From: an uncultured Clostridia bacterium
Lineage (GTDB): Bacteria > Bacillota > Clostridia > TANB77 > CAG-465
Reading direction: 5' to 3'
Assembly (NCBI GenBank): GCA_948562205.1
Contig: CAOYAN010000001.1
Coordinates: 1 to 51,021 of the forward strand
Length of the DNA stretch: 51,021 nt
Shown one piece after another: positions 34,520 to 43,631 of this stretch (within the stretch, counting starts at the first letter, position 1; each line of letters begins with the position of its first letter). Below the pieces are notes generated by a model. The model was not told the origin of the DNA. It ran no database searches and saw only the letters and a list, made by a program, of their open reading frames with translations. The translations under genes were made by a program, and so were the position numbers.

Positions 34520-37500
34520 TTATATTGATATATCATCTACATCTTCTTTCTTTTGCTCAACTGTTCTTTGTAATTCCCTCTTTCTCACTTTTGCAAGTAT
34601 TTCTCTTATTTTCTCTAGTTCTTTTTCTAACTTTTCAACATTTGGTTTTAATACTACATTATTCATCTTAATATCTGTATCTTCAAATCTATCTTCTTCA
34701 TTTTGTATTATCTCTCCAAGTCCTTTTTCTGTCATTCTTAGGGTATTTACATATGATGTATCTCTTGTTGCTTCATATCTTATATTTTTCTCTTTTTTGC
34801 CCATTTCTATCATTTTTTCATACATTTTTTCTGCTATCTCAAATGTTGCTATTTTTGCATTGTAATCTATTTTTTCATTTGACTGTGAATTTACTCCTCC
34901 TACCATTGCTAGATCTGCTATATAATATTCTTTATCATTTTCTTCTCCTATCATATACCAGTCTCCGTCTTTACTCATTGTTATCTCGATTTTATCTCCA
35001 TCCATGTCATATTTTTCTGCTACATCCATAATGTTTCTACAATTTTGTAATACTTGCTGCTCTTCTCTATACACTACTTTTTCTATTTTCTTTATTTTTT
35101 CTATATCAGTAGATAATACATTGTCTCCTACTAGTTCTTCTACTTCTCTAGCATTTTTATATACTACAGGTTCATCATATTCTATATTTCCTTTTTGTCT
35201 TCTTTCTTCAATTTCTTTTCTTTTTTCAATATTCATTTCTGCTAGTACTATTTGTCTTTGAGACGAATCAATCCAAGGTTTATAATCCTTTGTTCCCTTA
35301 TATCTTTTATCTGCCTCTTTTGGTAAAATAATATCTTTTGTATCTTTTAGTGTTCCATCTTTAATTCTTTTTTCTAATTCTCCTAAATCATTATACTGAT
35401 TTAGTCCTACTGTTACTTCTTTTAAGACTACTGCATCATATACTTGCTGATTTATTTTTCCTACCTTTAATAATTTATCCATTACTTTTTGATCAGTCTC
35501 TATTGCATTTTTTCCAGCAGTCATATATATTTCCATTATCTCTTTTTCATCTTCTTCTGTAAGATTTTTATGTTCTACTTTACTTATCTCTATATTATCA
35601 AAGCATACTCTATCTTTATTTCTCCATGTCCATGATTGTCCTACTATCTTTTTTACTTTTCCTTTCTCATCTAACTCTTCTACTACAAATATTCCTCCGT
35701 TTTTTTCTGTTGATCCATGTAGCATTGCTCCTTCACCAACATCACCAAATTTTTGACAACATGTTGTAAAGTCTCCAGCAAATAAATTTATTGCATCATC
35801 TGCTCTAAGCATTCTTCCTCTAAATTTTTTACCTTGTACATTTACTTGTGGTATACTTGTTCCCTCTCTTTTTCTAGTAATTTCAAATACCCTTTGAGCC
35901 TCATCAAACTCATTTTGTAAAAGACCTGCCTCACTAGCCTTATCTGCAAGTCTTTGATTTCCATCCATTATATTTTCATATTTTATATCATCAAGCATTC
36001 TTATAAAATCATCTACTGTAACTTCTCCTGCATTATATCTATTCATTACTTCAGGCTTATTTATTATATAATCAAATTTATTATGTATTTGTGATAATTT
36101 AGTATATATTTCAGGTTTTGAAAGTATTTCTTCCCTATTCTTTTTATAGAAATTTTTAAATTCTTCTGAATATGGTTTTCTCATACTTGAAAACATAGTC
36201 TCTATTTGATTAAAAGTTACTATGCCTGGTACTTGTGCCTCTGCAAGTAGTTTATATGCTTCCTTTTCATCTATTCCATCTTTTAGTATAGAACTATAAG
36301 TTGCATCTAGCTTTATTCCTAGCTTTTCTTCTAACTTTTCATATTCATCCTTACTTAAATTTAATGGTACACCTTGTAATTTTCTTATCCATCCTTTTCC
36401 AATTTCTGTTTTTTTCTCTCTCATTATTGTTACAAGTGATTTAGATAAATTTTTCTCTATATTCCTATCTTTTAAAAATTCAGTTGCTATATTTTTTATC
36501 TGTTCTCTTTGATGTAATACATGAGGTGAATAAAAACTTCCTCCATTTTCTCTTGTTCTATTTAATTCTTCTTCAATTTTTAAAAGTACATCATCTACAT
36601 TTATTCTTCCATCATTATCTGCTAGACTCGCTTTTATTTTACTCTCTATTATTCTTGATACTACTGCTTGCTGTGATGTAAGACCCTCATTTAATCTTTC
36701 CATTAACTCATTTCTTACTTTATCAAATCTTTGATCTGCTAAAGTATTTATTATAGATTTTTTATTAGGATTTAATTTTTCTACTACCTTACTATCAACT
36801 TCAAATCCACTATCACTTATAGCTCTACTTACTAATTCATCTAAGTTTATGTCTTTTTCTTCCTCTAGTATTTTATTTATATTTTTAAATACTTCAAATT
36901 TTACATTCTTTCCTTTAGTTTCATATTCCCTTAAATCAATTCCTCTAAATATTTTTACTAACGCTTCTGTATCTCCTGTTAAAGTATATTTTTTATCAAA
37001 CAACTCATTAAACTTTTCATTATATTGTAATTGATATCTCTCTATTTCTTCTCTTGTAAATGCTGGTACTTCTACTAACTTTTCTACTTCATCTATTCCT
37101 ATAGTCTTTATCATCTTATGATAAAAAACATCCATATATCCAATTGAATCTTCTTCTATAGATAAATTACTATTTCCCTTTTCCCTTAATATATAAAATC
37201 TATCTAAATCTTCTCCAAACATGTATTTATCTATTTTGGAATACTTTTGGACTGATCTTGGAATTTCTTTATAAATATATTCATTTCCTTTTATCATATC
37301 TATGCAAAATTCTGGATTAGCTGACATTATTTCTTCTGGTAAATATTTAAACAGATAGTTATCTCTTTTTACTGCATACATACATAATTCTTGATTTGAT
37401 AGCATTATTTCTTTTGGTAAATATTTAAACAAAGTGTAATCTTTTTTTACTGCATCTATACAAAACTCTGAATTTGCTAGCATTATTTCTTCTGGTAAAT

Positions 37501-38293
37501 ATTGAATTCTCACACTATCTTCTTTTACTATATCTATGCAAAACTCTGGATTTGCTAGCATTATCTCTTTTGGTAAATATTCAAACATATATGGATTTTT
37601 TTTCAATATATCTATGCAAAACTCTGGATTTGCCAGCATTATTTCTTCTGGTAAATATTCAAATTTATATGTATCTTTTTTTACTATACCAATACAAAAT
37701 TCTTGATTTGATAGCATTACTTTTTTTGGTAAATATTCAAATTCATACATAAATTTTTCAAATACATCTTCATTCACTTTTGATATCCCTATATATAATT
37801 CTGGATTGGCTCTTAACTTTTTACTTGTAATCTTAGGTAGATACCTTGACATATAATTGGCTTGTCTTACTATATCCTTACAAAACTTTGGATTTGATAG
37901 CATTATTTCTTCTGGTAAATATACAAATGCCTCTATATCTTCTTTTACTATATCTATACAAAACTCTGGATTTGCTAACTTTATTTCTTTTGGTAAATAT
38001 TCAAACAAATATGTATCTTTTTTTACTATATCCATACAAAACTCTGGATTTGCTAACATCATTTCTTTTGGTAAATATTTAAACACATATCTATCTTCTT
38101 TTGCTATTTCCATATAAAATTGTGAATCAGCTAGTATTATTTCTTTTGGTACATCCTTTAATCTATATCCTTTTTTTTTAATTGTATTTCTAACTATTTC
38201 AGGATGCTCCATTAATACATCAATCGGTATCTCATAAAATTTTATATAACCAGCTGTTAATCTTTTTACATATTCTTCAACACTCTTTTCCAT
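34520..38293 (-). CDS. Giant repeat protein A (DUF4116-like repeats, conserved C-terminal half)
   Basis: A 1257-aa protein, apparently cytosolic (no signal peptide or TM). Residues ~18-340 contain 12 copies of a 26-residue helical unit, [YF]LP[KE]EIML[AS]NPEFC then IDIVKKD and a hydrophobic end, resembling DUF4116 repeats. A helical middle follows (about 360-780). Then comes a conserved region with TTCCQKFGDVGEGAM (about 840-855) and GQSWTWRNKDRVCFDNIE (about 883-900), which looks like the core of a globular domain I cannot name, and a charged coiled-coil tail. It is a close paralogue of the 39213-43049 gene. AGAGGTAGAGT precedes the ATG. Function unknown; binding by the repeats and an enzymatic or sensing CCQ domain are inferences. 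Confidence 0.85.
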   Translation of the reverse strand: MEKSVEEYVKRLTAGYIKFYEIPIDVLMEHPEIVRNTIKKKGYRLKDVPKEIILADSQFYMEIAKEDRYVFKYLPKEMMLANPEFCMDIVKKDTYLFEYLPKEIKLANPEFCIDIVKEDIEAFVYLPEEIMLSNPKFCKDIVRQANYMSRYLPKITSKKLRANPELYIGISKVNEDVFEKFMYEFEYLPKKVMLSNQEFCIGIVKKDTYKFEYLPEEIMLANPEFCIDILKKNPYMFEYLPKEIMLANPEFCIDIVKEDSVRIQYLPEEIMLANSEFCIDAVKKDYTLFKYLPKEIMLSNQELCMYAVKRDNYLFKYLPEEIMSANPEFCIDMIKGNEYIYKEIPRSVQKYSKIDKYMFGEDLDRFYILREKGNSNLSIEEDSIGYMDVFYHKMIKTIGIDEVEKLVEVPAFTREEIERYQLQYNEKFNELFDKKYTLTGDTEALVKIFRGIDLREYETKGKNVKFEVFKNINKILEEEKDINLDELVSRAISDSGFEVDSKVVEKLNPNKKSIINTLADQRFDKVRNELMERLNEGLTSQQAVVSRIIESKIKASLADNDGRINVDDVLLKIEEELNRTRENGGSFYSPHVLHQREQIKNIATEFLKDRNIEKNLSKSLVTIMREKKTEIGKGWIRKLQGVPLNLSKDEYEKLEEKLGIKLDATYSSILKDGIDEKEAYKLLAEAQVPGIVTFNQIETMFSSMRKPYSEEFKNFYKKNREEILSKPEIYTKLSQIHNKFDYIINKPEVMNRYNAGEVTVDDFIRMLDDIKYENIMDGNQRLADKASEAGLLQNEFDEAQRVFEITRKREGTSIPQVNVQGKKFRGRMLRADDAINLFAGDFTTCCQKFGDVGEGAMLHGSTEKNGGIFVVEELDEKGKVKKIVGQSWTWRNKDRVCFDNIEISKVEHKNLTEEDEKEIMEIYMTAGKNAIETDQKVMDKLLKVGKINQQVYDAVVLKEVTVGLNQYNDLGELEKRIKDGTLKDTKDIILPKEADKRYKGTKDYKPWIDSSQRQIVLAEMNIEKRKEIEERRQKGNIEYDEPVVYKNAREVEELVGDNVLSTDIEKIKKIEKVVYREEQQVLQNCRNIMDVAEKYDMDGDKIEITMSKDGDWYMIGEENDKEYYIADLAMVGGVNSQSNEKIDYNAKIATFEIAEKMYEKMIEMGKKEKNIRYEATRDTSYVNTLRMTEKGLGEIIQNEEDRFEDTDIKMNNVVLKPNVEKLEKELEKIREILAKVRKRELQRTVEQKKEDVDDISI
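34587..34927. repeat. 341-bp block identical to 39280-39620
   Basis: Near the 3' ends of the two giant paralogous genes the sequence is identical by eye for 341 bp (offset 4693), bounded by differences on both sides. It is part of a mosaic of identical and diverged stretches. Confidence 0.9.
36422..36756. repeat. 335-bp block identical to 41121-41455
   Basis: This block lies in the middle of the two giant genes (offset 4699) and is identical by eye over 335 bp, including silent sites, while neighbouring stretches differ at several percent. Confidence 0.9.
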
Positions 38294-38305
38294 ACTCTAC
38301 CTCTC

Positions 38306-39184
38306 TTATTTTCTTAGCTCATACATTATCTTCTTATTCATCAATAGATCATTATTACTTTTTTCTACTAATTCACTATTTAATAGCGTTGCATTTACAA
38401 ATACATTTTTACTCTTTACCAAATTTACAAATTTATATGCAATATCTGGATTTTTTGTATATATTACTGCTCCCTCACTTACACATTCATTTATTTTTTC
38501 TATTGCACTATCTATATCTTCTCCAACAAGTTCTACTTTTCTTCCTTTTTTTATTTCCTCATCATATTCTGTTTTTGCTTCTTTTATAAATTCTTTTTCT
38601 TCTACATATATATAAAATTTATCTTCATACTTCTTTTCAATATTTCTTTTTCCACTATATGTAAATATTACTTTATCACATTTATCGTAGTCACATTCTT
38701 CATATGGTACTATTTGTATTAATTCTTTATTTACTTTAAATTTATCTAAAGCCTCTTGTATTATCATTAACACTAAATGTTTCTCATCTGTCTCTTCATA
38801 TTCTACATCTGATATAATAATTGCATTTCTTGTCTTTATAGCCTTTATCATATATCTTATAGCATCTAATACATCATAACATTCTACTGCAACTACTCCA
38901 ATAGAATTTAGATACTTAGCACTTACAAAATTATCTTCTCTTTTTAAAAGATTTATTTGTTTTTTATACTCTATCTCATCATCAATCTCTTCTTCTACTA
39001 ATTTTTTTATTTCTTCGTATATAAATTCTCTTTTAAGTATATTTAATAATTTTTCTATTTCATTTTTGTTTATATTTATTCTTTCTTTTACATACTCTAA
39101 TATATTCTCAGATAGCTTATATTCATTTTTTAAATTATAATTCTCATATGCTTTTTTAGCATTTTTATATTCTACTTCCATCAT
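38306..39184 (-). CDS. ProA-like (gamma-glutamyl-phosphate reductase fold) protein, catalytically degenerate
   Basis: A 292-aa protein between the two giant genes (12 bp before one, 28 bp after the other). Its layout follows ProA. The segment SIGVVAVECYDVLDAIRYM (about 88-106) corresponds to the ProA PIGVIGVIYESRPNVT region, then KTRNAIIIS to the SGNAVIL strand. The end (INECVSEGAVIYTKNPDIA, FVNLVKSKNVFVNATLLNS) corresponds to ProA HINxYGSxHSxAIVTED and VDSAxVYVNASTR. The segment holding the catalytic Cys (CNAxET in ProA) is not recognisable, and the protein is about 120 aa shorter than ProA. It is therefore likely a non-enzymatic derivative. No proB is nearby. Similarity was judged by eye. 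Confidence 0.65.
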   Translation of the reverse strand: MMEVEYKNAKKAYENYNLKNEYKLSENILEYVKERININKNEIEKLLNILKREFIYEEIKKLVEEEIDDEIEYKKQINLLKREDNFVSAKYLNSIGVVAVECYDVLDAIRYMIKAIKTRNAIIISDVEYEETDEKHLVLMIIQEALDKFKVNKELIQIVPYEECDYDKCDKVIFTYSGKRNIEKKYEDKFYIYVEEKEFIKEAKTEYDEEIKKGRKVELVGEDIDSAIEKINECVSEGAVIYTKNPDIAYKFVNLVKSKNVFVNATLLNSELVEKSNNDLLMNKKIMYELRK

Positions 39185-39212
39185 ATTATCATCCCCTTAA
39201 ATATCTAACTTT

Positions 39213-42200
39213 TTATATTGATATATCATCTACATCTTCTTTCTTTGGCTCAACTGTTCTTTGTAGTTCTCTCTTTCTTACTTTTGCAAGTATTTCTCTT
39301 ATTTTCTCTAGTTCTTTTTCTAACTTTTCAACATTTGGTTTTAATACTACATTATTCATCTTAATATCTGTATCTTCAAATCTATCTTCTTCATTTTGTA
39401 TTATCTCTCCAAGTCCTTTTTCTGTCATTCTTAGGGTATTTACATATGATGTATCTCTTGTTGCTTCATATCTTATATTTTTCTCTTTTTTGCCCATTTC
39501 TATCATTTTTTCATACATTTTTTCTGCTATCTCAAATGTTGCTATTTTTGCATTGTAATCTATTTTTTCATTTGACTGTGAATTTACTCCTCCTACCATT
39601 GCTAGATCTGCTATATAATACTCATTATCATATTCTTCTCCTATCATATACCAGTCTCCATCTTTACTCATTGTTATCTCAATTTTATCTTCATCCATAT
39701 CATATTTTGATGCTACATCTACTACATTTTCACAATCTTGTAATACTTGTTGTCCTTCTCTATACACTACTTTCTCTATTTTCTTTATTTTTTCTATATC
39801 AATAGTAACTATATCATCTCCAACTAATTCTTCTACCTCTCTTACATTCTTATATACCACTGGTTCTTCATACTCTATCCTTCTACTTTCTTTGTGCACT
39901 CTTTTTTCTATTTCTTCTCTTTTTTTATCATCCATTTTTGCAAGTAATATTTGTCTTTGAGACGAATCAATCCAAGGTGTATAATTATTTACTCCTATAT
40001 ATATTTTATCTGCCTCTTTTGGTAAAACAATTTCTTTTACATCTTTTAATGTTCCATCTTTAATTCTTTTTTCTAATTCACCTAAATCATTATATTGATT
40101 TAGTCCTACTGTTACTTCTTTTAAGACTACTGCATCATATACTTGCTGATTTATTTTTCCTACCTTTAATAATTTATCCATTACTTTTTGATCAGTCTCT
40201 ATTGCATTTTTTCCAGCAGTCATATATATTTCCATTATTTCTTTTTCATCTTCTTCTGTAAGATTTTTATGTTCTACATCACTTATCTCTATATTATCAA
40301 AACATACTCTATCTTTATTTCTCCATGTCCATGATTGTCCTACTACTTTTTCTACTTTTCCTTTCTCATCTAACTCTTCTACTACAAATATTCCTCCATT
40401 TTTTTCTGTTGATCCATGTAACATTGCCCCCTCACCAACATCACCAAATCTTTGGCAACATGTTGTAAAGTTTCCTGCAAATAAATTTATAGCATCATCT
40501 GCTCTTAGCATTCTTCCTCTAAATTTTTTACCTTTTACATTTACTTGTGGTATACTTGTTCCCTCTCTTTTTCTAGTAATTTCAAATACTCTTTGAGCCT
40601 CATTAAACTCGTCTTGTGAAATTCCTGCCTCACTCGCTTTATTTGCAAATCTTTCATTTCCATCTCTTATATCTACGTATTTTCTTTCACTAAGTATTCT
40701 TATATAATCATCTACTGTAACTTCCCCTGCATTATACCTATTAATTACACTAGCTTTATTTATAATACTATCAAATTCATTATGCATTTGCGACAACTTA
40801 GTATATATTTCAGGTTTTGAAAGTATTTCTTCCCTATTTTTTTTATAAAAATTTTTAAATTCTTCTGAATATGGTTCTTTCATACCTGAAAACATAGTCT
40901 CTATTTGATTAAAAGTTACTATCCCTGGTACTTGCGTTTCTGCAAGTAATTTATATGCTTCCTTTTCATCTACTCCATCTTTTAGCATAGAACTATAAGT
41001 TGCATCTAACTTTATTCCAAGTTTTTCTTCTAACTTTTCATATTCTTCCTTGCTTAAATTTAATGATACACCTTGTATTTTTCTTATCCAACCTTTTCCA
41101 ATCTCTGATTTTTTCTCTTTCATTATTGTTACAAGTGATTTAGATAAATTTTTCTCTATATTCCTATCTTTTAAAAATTCAGTTGCTATATTTTTTATCT
41201 GTTCTCTTTGATGTAATACATGAGGTGAATAAAAACTTCCTCCATTTTCTCTTGTTCTATTTAATTCTTCTTCAATTTTTAAAAGTACATCATCTACATT
41301 TATTCTTCCATCATTATCTGCTAGACTCGCTTTTATTTTACTCTCTATTATTCTTGATACTACTGCTTGCTGTGATGTAAGACCCTCATTTAATCTTTCC
41401 ATTAACTCATTTCTTACTTTATCAAATCTTTGATCTGCTAAAGTATTTATTATAGCTTTTTTATTAGAATTTAGTTTCTCTATTACCTTACTATCAACTT
41501 CAAATCCACTATCATTTATAGCTCTACTTACTAATTCATCTAAATTTATATCTTTTTCCTCGTCTAGTATTTTATTTATATTTTTAAATACTTCAAATCT
41601 AGCATTTTTTCCTTTAGTTTTATATCCTCTTAAATCAATTCCTCTAAATATTTTTACTAAAGCTTCTGTATCTCCTGTTAAAGTATATTTTTTATCAAAC
41701 AACTCATTAAATTTTTCATTATATTGTAATTGATATCTCTCTATTTCTTCTTTTGTCAGAGATGGTACTTCAATTATTTTCTCTACTTCATCAATGCCTA
41801 TTGTTTTTATCATTTTGTGATAAAAAACATTCATATTTCCAAGTGAATTTTCTTCTACAGATAAATTATAATTTCCCCTTTCTCTTAATGCATAAAATCT
41901 TTCTAAATCTCCTCCAAACATGTATTTATCAATTTCCTTAGTATTTTTTAATACTTTTTCTGGAATATCCCTATACTTATATTCATCTTCTTTTATTATA
42001 TCTATACAAAAATCTGGATTATTTACCATTATTTCCTCTGGTAAATATTCAAACATGTTCTTATCATCTTTTACTATATTTATACAAAATTCTGGATTAT
42101 TTACCATTATTTCTTTTGGTAAATATTTAAACATGTCTTTATCTCTTTTTACTATCTTTATACAAAATTCTGGATTATTCAGCATTATTTCTTTTGGCAA

Positions 42201-43049
42201 ATATTCAAACATAAACTCACATTTTTCTACTATATCTAAACAGAAATCTGGTTTGATAAGCTTTACTTCTTCTGGTAGATCTCCAAATCCCTCTAAATTA
42301 TTTTTTACTATATCTAGGTACATATCTAGATTTGCTATTATTATTTCTTTTGGAGTATTTCCTATACAAAAACTATATTTCATAGCTAATTCTATACAAA
42401 AATCTGGATTATTTACCATTATTTCTTTTGGTAAAAATCTAAACATAAAGGATTCTTTTTTTACTATATCCATACAAAATTCTGGATTTTTCAACATTAC
42501 CTCTTTTGGCAAATATTGGAACATATAATTATTTTCTTTTACTAAATCAACATAAAATTCTGGATTTTTTAACATTACTTCCTTCGGTAAATATTCAAAT
42601 AAGCGTTTATTTTCTTTTACTACATTCATGCAAAAACTTGGATTATTTGTCATTATTTCTTTTGGTAAAAATTTAAACATAAAAGTTTCTTTTTTTACTA
42701 TATCCATACAAAGCTCTGGATTTTTCAACATTACCTCTTTTGGTAAATATTGTAACGTATAATTATTTTCTTTTACTATATCTATACAAAATTCTGGATT
42801 TTTTAACATTACCTCTTTTGGCAAATATTCAAACATAAATTTATTTTCTTTTACTATATCTAAATATATATTAGGATTCTTAAGTACAATTTCATTTGGT
42901 ATATCTTTCATAATCCCAGGATTTGTTACATATTTAATGGCTATTATTATAATTTCTGGATGTTCCATTAATATATCAATTGGGATATCCTTAATTTCAA
43001 TATCATTTCTTCGTAATTCTCTTATATATTCTTCAACTGTTTTCTCCAT
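39213..43049 (-). CDS. Giant repeat protein B, paralogue of 34520-38293
   Basis: A 1278-aa protein with the same architecture as giant protein A: 13 N-terminal 26-residue repeats (about residues 20-360), helical middle, CCQ-type region (TTCCQRFGDVGEGAM about 862-876, GQSWTWR about 905) and the same charged tail ending EPKKEDVDDISI. Its repeats follow a different consensus ([KN]NPEFC instead of ANPEFC), so each array has been homogenised separately, whereas the C-terminal halves are nearly identical. It is the first gene of the three-gene unit; the promoter is at 43182-43210 and AGGAGAG precedes the ATG. No signal peptide or TM. Function unknown. Confidence 0.85.
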   Translation of the reverse strand: MEKTVEEYIRELRRNDIEIKDIPIDILMEHPEIIIIAIKYVTNPGIMKDIPNEIVLKNPNIYLDIVKENKFMFEYLPKEVMLKNPEFCIDIVKENNYTLQYLPKEVMLKNPELCMDIVKKETFMFKFLPKEIMTNNPSFCMNVVKENKRLFEYLPKEVMLKNPEFYVDLVKENNYMFQYLPKEVMLKNPEFCMDIVKKESFMFRFLPKEIMVNNPDFCIELAMKYSFCIGNTPKEIIIANLDMYLDIVKNNLEGFGDLPEEVKLIKPDFCLDIVEKCEFMFEYLPKEIMLNNPEFCIKIVKRDKDMFKYLPKEIMVNNPEFCINIVKDDKNMFEYLPEEIMVNNPDFCIDIIKEDEYKYRDIPEKVLKNTKEIDKYMFGGDLERFYALRERGNYNLSVEENSLGNMNVFYHKMIKTIGIDEVEKIIEVPSLTKEEIERYQLQYNEKFNELFDKKYTLTGDTEALVKIFRGIDLRGYKTKGKNARFEVFKNINKILDEEKDINLDELVSRAINDSGFEVDSKVIEKLNSNKKAIINTLADQRFDKVRNELMERLNEGLTSQQAVVSRIIESKIKASLADNDGRINVDDVLLKIEEELNRTRENGGSFYSPHVLHQREQIKNIATEFLKDRNIEKNLSKSLVTIMKEKKSEIGKGWIRKIQGVSLNLSKEEYEKLEEKLGIKLDATYSSMLKDGVDEKEAYKLLAETQVPGIVTFNQIETMFSGMKEPYSEEFKNFYKKNREEILSKPEIYTKLSQMHNEFDSIINKASVINRYNAGEVTVDDYIRILSERKYVDIRDGNERFANKASEAGISQDEFNEAQRVFEITRKREGTSIPQVNVKGKKFRGRMLRADDAINLFAGNFTTCCQRFGDVGEGAMLHGSTEKNGGIFVVEELDEKGKVEKVVGQSWTWRNKDRVCFDNIEISDVEHKNLTEEDEKEIMEIYMTAGKNAIETDQKVMDKLLKVGKINQQVYDAVVLKEVTVGLNQYNDLGELEKRIKDGTLKDVKEIVLPKEADKIYIGVNNYTPWIDSSQRQILLAKMDDKKREEIEKRVHKESRRIEYEEPVVYKNVREVEELVGDDIVTIDIEKIKKIEKVVYREGQQVLQDCENVVDVASKYDMDEDKIEITMSKDGDWYMIGEEYDNEYYIADLAMVGGVNSQSNEKIDYNAKIATFEIAEKMYEKMIEMGKKEKNIRYEATRDTSYVNTLRMTEKGLGEIIQNEEDRFEDTDIKMNNVVLKPNVEKLEKELEKIREILAKVRKRELQRTVEPKKEDVDDISI

Positions 43050-43181
43050 AATCTACTCTCCTATTTTTTATTCATTAATAACTAATTTTTACTTTTTATT
43101 AAATTTATAAAAATATCTATATTTTCTGTATTATTCCACTTCCAGCATAGTATAACTCCCAATGTTATATCACTTTTAAAT

Positions 43182-43210
43182 ATTATATAGTATATATTAA
43201 CTTTCTTCAA
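43182..43210 (-). promoter_or_regulatory. Promoter of the giant-protein operon
   Basis: On the minus strand TTGAAG (43210-43205), a 17-bp spacer and TATAAT (43187-43182), giving an untranslated leader of about 125 nt before the ATG at 43049. Confidence 0.65.
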
Positions 43211-43253
43211 TAATATTTAACTACAATATATCACTTTTTTAAAATAAAAATAC

Positions 43254-43500
43254 CCCAGCTGGGGGGATTTTTCTTTTCATTCTTTATTACTGTATCCACA
43301 TAATATCTTCTACACCAAAAACTTCGCTAACCAAATTTGTATTTAAAATTTGACCATCTATGAAAAACTATGAGGCTAATTTTCCTCTTTAATATTCCCA
43401 TAAATTTTTTACTGATAATTTTAGCTTAAATACTATATGATATTTACAATTCCATTTTGTATATATTAGACTTATTAAGTAATCACTAATATTTTCATTT
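43254..43500 (-). pseudogene. Relic of an IS200/IS605-type tnpA (Y1 transposase)
   Basis: Minus-strand translation gives TnpA-like blocks in order: SLIYTKWNCKYHIVFKLK (compare the TnpA start SLxHTKWNCKYHIVF), then SKKFMGILKRK...HRWSNFKYKFG (compare SVSQFMGYLKGKSSL), a stop, then SFWCRRYYVDTVIKNE (compare FWCRGYYVDTVGKN). About 50-60 residues carrying the HUH motif are deleted between the first two blocks, and the C-terminus with the catalytic Tyr is lost. A palindrome, CCCCAGCTGGGG (43254-43265), at its 3' end may be the former element's subterminal hairpin. Confidence 0.8.
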
Positions 43501-43583
43501 TCTTTTTAAATATATTAGTCATGATTAAAAACTTAAACAGCTTTATTATTGGCACAGATGGAATTTTTTTCAAGTAAAAATAT

Positions 43584-43625
43584 AAAGTCTCCAAAAACTC
43601 GTATTTACGGGCCTTTGGAGACTTT
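43584..43625 (-). terminator. Terminator of the 44330 gene
   Basis: AAAGTCTCCAAA and TTTGGAGACTTT form a perfect 12-bp stem around an 18-nt loop that can itself pair partly (CTCGT with ACGGG). It starts 6 bp after the stop codon. Confidence 0.75.
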
Positions 43626-43631
43626 ATATAA

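Larger units (their letters stand above)
43050..43631. other. Intergenic region with promoter and transposase relic
   Basis: This 582-bp region contains the promoter of the giant-protein operon with a leader of about 130 nt, a palindromic hairpin, a decayed IS200-type transposase gene and the terminator of the gene at 43632. No intact gene was found. Confidence 0.7.

Noticed and set aside
41920..42528. 202-aa plus-strand ORF over the giant gene B repeats
   Set aside because: It is antisense to the 26-residue repeats and itself periodic with 78 bp; a shadow frame.
43070..43160. Minus-strand TTG-started frame of about 25 codons in the leader of giant gene B
   Set aside because: It has some likeness to a YqzL-type pattern (WKW...T.NID), but no ribosome site and too little length; probably chance.
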